Below are positions 63,211-64,000 of a stretch of DNA of 64,000 bases, piece by piece (position 1 is the stretch's first letter; every line of letters begins with the position of its first letter). The position numbers and the translations under genes were made by a program. Under the pieces are notes generated by a model. The model was not told the DNA's origin, did not search any database, and saw nothing but the letters and a program-made list of their open reading frames with translations. This DNA is from Aplidium turbinatum (lineage: Eukaryota; Chordata; Ascidiacea; Aplousobranchia; Polyclinidae), in contig OU964919.1 of NCBI GenBank assembly GCA_918807975.1, positions 27,659,824 to 27,723,823 on the forward strand, read 5' to 3'.

Positions 63211-64000
63211 AATTGTCGAAGAAAGTTTTTTTACGTACTAAAAGTAAAAATTATTGAAAAAAATTTGTCTTTTCAAAAAAATTTTTCTAAGACATTTCAT
63301 ACAGTGAAAAATAATTTTTTTTTCGAAACTTCCCAATTCTTTTTGTTTGAAACTAACGTCATTAAAAATTGTCTAAGAAAGTTATTTTACGTACTAAAAG
63401 TGAAAATTATTGAAAAAAATTTGTCTTTTCAAAAAATTTTTTCTAAGACATTTCATACAGTGAAAAATAATTTTTTTCTGCGAAACTGTCCAATTCTTTT
63501 TGTTTGAAACTAACGTCACTAAAAATTGTCTAAGAAAGTTTTTTTACGTACTAAAAGTGAAAATTATTGAAAAAAAATTTTCTTTTCAAAAAAATTTTTC
63601 CAAGACATTTCATACAGTGAAAAATGATTTTTTTTTGCGAAACTGTCCAATTCATTTTGTTTGAAACTAACGTCATTAAACATTGTCTAAGAAAGTTTTT
63701 TTACGTACTAAAAGTGAAAATTATTGAAAAAAATTTGTCTTTTCAAACAAATTTTTCTAAGACATTTCATGCAGTGAAAAATAATTTTTTTTGCAAAACT
63801 ATCCAATTCTTTTTGTTTGAAACTAACGTCATTAAAAATTGTCTAAGAAAGTTTTTTTACGTACTAAAAGAGAAAATTATTGAAAAAAATTTTCTTTTCA
63901 AAAAAAGTTTTCAAAAATTTTTCTAAGACATTTCATACAGTAAAAAATAATTTTTTTTTGCGAAACTACCCAATTCATTTTGTTTGAAACTGACGTCATT

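Larger units (their letters stand above)
1..64000 (+). repeat. AT-rich satellite DNA array, ~157/167 bp monomers, whole window
   Basis: Every line of the window contains the same head-to-tail unit. Landmarks in order within a monomer are 'cagtgaaaaataa', a T8-T10 run, 'gcgaaactg', 'tttgaaactaacgtca', 'ttaaaaattgtctaag', 'ttttttacgtactaaaag', 'tgaaaattattg', a variable A/T-tract spacer, then 'taagacatttcata'. The 'cagtg' landmark occurs at 1, 158, 325, 493, 650, 817 and 975, so two length classes (about 157 and 167-168 bp) are interspersed. All copies I read are in the same orientation. I saw no interruption by a mobile element, microsatellite, telomeric repeat or unique sequence. Such arrays are known from eukaryotic centromeric and other heterochromatic DNA, but whether this one is centromeric is not shown by the sequence. 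I do not recognise the family. Confidence 0.98.
44530..64000 (+). repeat. Subfamily B: more divergent monomers
   Basis: The conserved landmarks are unchanged but the left half differs from A. The base context after 'gcgaaact' or 'tcgaaact' is 'gtccaattcat', 'gtccaattaat', 'acccaattctt' or 'atccaattctt', and 'gtctaag' often becomes 'gtcgaag'. Further B variants include 'gtttaaaactaacg', 'gtttcaaactaacg', 'agttattttacg', 'gtcactaaaaattg' and 'cattaaacattg'. Adjacent monomers differ more than in zone 1. Order is still partly regular (types with 'accc', 'atcc' and 'gtcc' tend to follow one another), and long-range duplications occur, so the region is not simply decayed. Confidence 0.88.

Noticed and set aside
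1-64000. CRISPR array
   Set aside because: The repeats are ~157 bp with no short repeat separated by unique spacers. The variable spacers are themselves members of a few repeated types, and there are no cas genes.
1-64000. Rho-independent terminators or promoters in the T-runs and A/T boxes
   Set aside because: T-runs of 7-10 occur several times in every monomer and follow no GC-rich stem. TATA-like strings are expected at ~79% AT, so none can be called.
1-64000. tRNA, rRNA or other structured RNA genes
   Set aside because: I saw no GC-containing stems, tRNA arms or A/B box pairs. The only regular dyad is the short A/T-rich one in the spacer.
1-64000. Mobile element, LTR or tandem terminal repeats of an element as the source of the repeat
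   Set aside because: No coding remnant, target-site duplication, terminal inverted repeat or poly-A tail at a unit boundary was visible. The unit is too short and too regular.
1-64000. CENP-B box or telomeric repeat within the monomer
   Set aside because: The monomer contains nothing close to the mammalian CENP-B box, and no run of a telomere-type hexamer or heptamer was found.
1-64000. Assignment to a specific organism from the monomer sequence
   Set aside because: AT-rich satellites of 155-170 bp occur in insects, nematodes, plants and others. I do not recognise this one and a name would be a guess.

Overview
The whole 64 kb window is one uninterrupted satellite DNA array. From the first base to the last it is a head-to-tail array of one AT-rich monomer, in a single orientation, with no gene, RNA gene, transposon or unique sequence that I could find. 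Both window edges cut through the array. The first monomer (1-157) is about 21% G+C by hand count. Monomers come in two main lengths, about 157 bp and about 167-168 bp; the first intervals between successive 'cagtg' landmarks are 157, 167, 168, 157, 167 and 158. This implies roughly 400 monomers. An array of this size, composition and organisation points to eukaryotic heterochromatin (centromeric, pericentromeric, subtelomeric or B-chromosome DNA). I do not recognise the monomer and cannot name the organism.

Region by region: (1) 1 to ~16.3 kb is subfamily A, built from two higher-order repeats (HORs): an 8-monomer unit of ~1298 bp (HOR1) and a 5-monomer unit of ~797 bp (HOR2). These alternate, and the alternation is itself duplicated at shifts of ~5142 and ~5790 bp. 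(2) ~16.3 to ~43.0 kb is still subfamily A but with new monomer variants (a T4 variant, an 'aataaa' variant, an 'aaataaa' spacer variant). They form a longer, variable HOR (HOR3) of about 7-9 monomers with nested tandem duplications of ~639, ~2248 and ~2404 bp. (3) ~43.0 to ~44.5 kb is a patchwork junction where A and B alternate, caused by a ~1.1 kb duplication. (4) ~44.5 to 64 kb is subfamily B, which differs at many positions ('gtcc', 'accc' or 'atcc' for 'gtct'; often 'gtcgaag' for 'gtctaag') and is more heterogeneous. It carries a near-perfect 5082 bp tandem duplication, a 1276 bp tandem duplication, and a ~1.1 kb segment repeated about 12.2 kb away.

Each monomer has a conserved half (about 'gtttgaaactaacgtcat' through 'gtactaaaagtgaaaatta') and a fast-changing A/T-tract spacer. 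The three main CpGs of the monomer lie in gCGaaac, aaCGtca and taCGta, and the first is often replaced by TpG or CpA. Open reading frames in the window are by-products of the repeat: most begin at TTG, and 157+167 bp happens to be divisible by three. Nothing here looks like a protein-coding or RNA-guided system. The interest lies in the array's architecture, its recent duplication history and its conserved dyads and CpG sites.
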